This document shows, piece by piece, positions 61,824-64,000 of a stretch of DNA of 64,000 nt (within the stretch, counting starts at the first letter, position 1; each line of letters starts with the position of its first letter). A program made the position numbers and the translations under genes. This DNA is from Physcomitrium patens. Its lineage: Eukaryota; Streptophyta; Bryopsida; Funariales; Funariaceae. Where the stretch lies: positions 9,341,818-9,405,817 of the forward strand of contig NC_037266.1 of the NCBI RefSeq assembly GCF_000002425.4, written 5' to 3'. The notes below the pieces were generated by a model, which ran no database searches, was not told where the DNA came from, and saw only the letters and a list, made by a program, of their open reading frames with translations.

Positions 61824-62376
61824 TGTCATGGACATACACATGTAAGCCAGTAATTACTTGTATAAATAGGTAGAAGTAAATAGAATTAGATAAAAATAAG
61901 CTAATTCTATAATATCTTCTATAGAAGCTTCCTAGAAGCTTTATAAATACTGCTTTGACTTTATAGATGTCTATAATTGATTTTTTGGATTAAAAACGAA
62001 ATCAACAAGTTTGCCATGTACCACACATATTATTAGTTTAAAGACCAGGCTAACTATGTGGTCCACATATAGAAAAACTTGCTTTGTAAGTCAAAGCATG
62101 TATCCTACAAAGTCAATACATATTAGAGGTCCTATCAATATCGCCACGTAGCCCCTAGTTTGATAGTATATAAAGAGATAAGAGTGAAGCCTCTTTCACT
62201 CTTGTGAATTCTTTTCTTTTTTTTATTCTCGTTTTAAGAGTCTTATATTTTTTAATCTTTGACAATAGTCATTCTAGTTCTTCCTTAAATATACATACTT
62301 TCTTCTATTTTGTCACTTTTTTTTTGACACAGATTCTACAAGTTTATGCATCTTCTTCCAATTTGTATTCTTGATA
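61824..62376 (+). repeat. Family C older copy, 3' LTR
   Basis: 553 bp, TGTCATGGACATACAC to CTTGATA; about 92% like 56009-56562 by eye. Confidence 0.85.
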
Positions 62377-62381
62377 GGTGA

Positions 62382-62658
62382 TTATCTAGATAGGGCCTAT
62401 CATAGAACCTTCTAAAAAAGGCTTGGAATAATTATTTAAGTAGTATCTATCATCTAAGAATATTTTAGAAAGACAAGGGTGATAGAACAAAATATAAATA
62501 AGACAAGTCAAGGCCTTCTGGGCATTTGGTCAAGTATGACTTTGGACCTTCTGTCTTAGTAAAGTTTGGAACAAATTCCAATAACCACCTACTTTATTGA
62601 TAGGTGGTTTAGAACAAATTGTTCTATTTTTGTTTGTTCAATTTTATCCTTAGTATCT
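62382..62658 (+). repeat. Family D 3' LTR, middle fragment
   Basis: TTATCTAGATAGGGCC onward aligns with TTATTTAGGTAGGATTC in the 5' LTR. It ends in TATCT, the left copy of the duplication around the solo LTR. Confidence 0.7.
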
Positions 62659-63596
62659 TATAATATTTTTTTACTTATTTTAGACTAATTGTATCAAAAT
62701 AAACATATATTCATAGATTTGAATATGAGAAACAAATATTTGCATGAAATACACTAGTTAGGATCAGACAATTAACCATTTTTGATTGATTGAATTCAAT
62801 GGGCACATAAAATACTCCAAAATAACTTTAATCTCTATAACTATCCATAGATTCCTCTTCACAGTCAAATATAAGCATTTGTAATCATGTCTTCCATAAA
62901 TATTTTATTTTATCTACTTGTCTTTCTTCAATCTCATAATATCATCATGTAATACTACATTGTCTTAACAGACTGCATACATTCATTTAATATTTCAATC
63001 ATTGGAAATAAATCTTCATTAAGAACATATTCCAAAATTAATCATTTCTTTCATATTCTCTTTCACACATCCAATTCTACTCGTTTCTTTTAGATCTCTT
63101 TTACTATTCAACTATTATAGCCAATACGGCACCATCATCATCACTTACAATTGAACTATATCCATATCTTCAGTCAGTGGGTTCCAATCCGCCAAATAAA
63201 ATTTAATAATCAACAAATTTACTTTCTTACTCAACAAAATATAAATCCAATTTCTATTTCATTACAATACTCTTGGTTTAAATTATTCAATAATTAAAAT
63301 GGATTCCAATCTCTCAACTCTAGTGTTATTACAAAAAAAAATAAAACAAAGAAAAACAAGGGGTAGCACCAAACTTACTCCTAGCTCTAAACTCTCATAG
63401 TCTTGGCCCCTTCTACTTCTTCTTCAACAGATTTATACTTATCCCTAGATACCAAATATTACACATCCGATATTAACTTCTTTTCCTTTCTAATCATCTA
63501 TTATAACCTCTAAACTATCCATTCATTAGTTTACTGGTTTTTTTTTAATCCTACATACAATGTATTATAAGACATAAAGATCCTACCCATTCTACA
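62659..63596 (-). repeat. Family A-like solo LTR (minus strand)
   Basis: 938 bp flanked by TATCT (62654-62658) and TATCC (63597-63601), with TATAAT and CTACA ends. On the minus strand it contains the family A block GGGGCCAAGACTATGAGAG to TTTGGTGCTACCCC (63359-63410 on the plus strand). Elsewhere it is only loosely like 14964-15868, so it belongs to a related subfamily. No internal domains are present. Confidence 0.6.
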
Positions 63597-63601
63597 TATC
63601 C

Positions 63602-63721
63602 TATTTTGTTTAATTTTATTCAACTTTATTTCGGTCCATTTTGTCATACTTTGTGATGAGGTTTTATATTGCTATAGATTAGAAGAGTCTTAGATTCTCA
63701 AGATAGATTGGTCCTATTTCA
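63602..63721 (+). repeat. Family D 3' LTR, last fragment
   Basis: TTGTGATGAGGTTTTATA to ATTGGTCCTATTTCA matches the 5' LTR end at 44900. TTGTG follows at 63722-63726. Confidence 0.75.
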
Positions 63722-63726
63722 TTGTG

Positions 63727-64000
63727 ACGTTGTTGTGAAGAATTTGAGTATAAAAAAAAATAAAAATAAAAATAAAAATAAGTTCTTAAGTTAATTTGGT
63801 ATTTTTAAAAACTATGGTAAAGCAAAATTTTAAATATATATATATTATATAAAAGGACTAACAACTAATATAATAATTGTAAGAAAAATGGTGTACATGT
63901 CTTATATATAGATTGTAGCATCTTTGTGTGGGTAAGATGATAAGACTAAGGCCTTGTGGCCTCTTTAGGACACCCTTTGAACCACTTTATTAGCTTTGGT
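63727..64000. other. AT-rich DNA, no gene seen
   Basis: It contains an (AAAAT)n-like run near 63750-63780 and a short (TA)n run near 63836. Nothing else is recognised. Confidence 0.5.

Larger units (their letters stand above)
56009..62376 (+). mobile_element. Family C chromovirus, older copy in the family D 3' LTR
   Basis: A 6368-bp element collinear with the young copy at 47224-53597: LTRs of 554 and 553 bp, gag, pol, chromodomain, extra ORF. Its LTRs differ by roughly 8% by eye, so it is several million years old at plant-like rates (inference). It is flanked by GGCAG and GGTGA, and the undisturbed site in the family D 5' LTR reads GGCGG. It has dozens of breaks. Confidence 0.9.
44369..63721 (+). 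mobile_element. Family D Ty3/gypsy chromovirus, old, host of nest 3
   Basis: It has a 532-bp 5' LTR (44369-44900), a primer site starting TTGGTATCAC, gag with a zinc knuckle, protease, RT, RNase H, integrase, a worn chromodomain and a 3' LTR. Three later insertions split it: family C in pol (47224-53597), family C in the 3' LTR (56009-62376) and a family A-like solo LTR in the 3' LTR (62659-63596). Without them it would be about 5.7 kb. The 3' LTR pieces sum to a length close to the 5' LTR. The LTRs are strongly diverged, so this is the oldest layer here. Many breaks. Confidence 0.8.

Overview
The window is AT-rich nuclear DNA from a land plant. One intact host gene sits in a small GC-richer island: a chloroplast-type GIY-YIG/CGFS glutaredoxin (GRXS16 type), 21894-23866, in three exons with canonical GT-AG introns. 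That domain fusion is typical of green plants. I lean towards a seed-free plant (for example a bryophyte), but that is an impression, not proof.

Almost everything else is LTR retrotransposons nested in one another. Nest 1 (1-15868) is a Tat/Athila-like Ty3/gypsy element, here family A, whose left end lies outside the window; a second gypsy family, B, sits inside its pol (5240-13113). From 15869 to about 19130 are decayed minus-strand LTR-element remnants, then bare AT-rich DNA with a 356-bp hairpin, possibly a MITE, just upstream of the gene.

Nest 2 (25739 to about 41580) is a Ty1/copia element. An old family B copy (25775-36610) is inserted in its 5' LTR. That copy's 3' LTR was in turn hit by a truncated minus-strand copy of a chromodomain gypsy family, C (33627-36003). 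A minus-strand family B solo LTR (37992 to about 39345) lies in the copia interior.

Nest 3 (44369-63721) is an old chromovirus, family D. It holds a very young family C copy in its pol (47224-53597, target duplication ATAAC, LTRs differing at about one base in 552), an older family C copy in its 3' LTR (56009-62376), and a minus-strand family A-like solo LTR (62659-63596). The family D 5' LTR preserves the pre-insertion sequence for both events in the 3' LTR.

Two features of family C stand out. First, 11 nt at the expected transcription start (31 nt after the TATA start) are exactly complementary to 11 nt just downstream of the 5' LTR, in two independent copies. This is the signature of Tf1/sushi-type self-priming. 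Second, all three copies here carry an extra reading-frame region of about 140 codons, of unknown function, between the chromodomain and the 3' LTR. Family B is also unusual: its reverse transcriptase has FLDDV where plant gypsy elements normally have YLDDI or similar. Older copies look worn mainly by C-to-T and G-to-A change, as expected of heavily methylated DNA.
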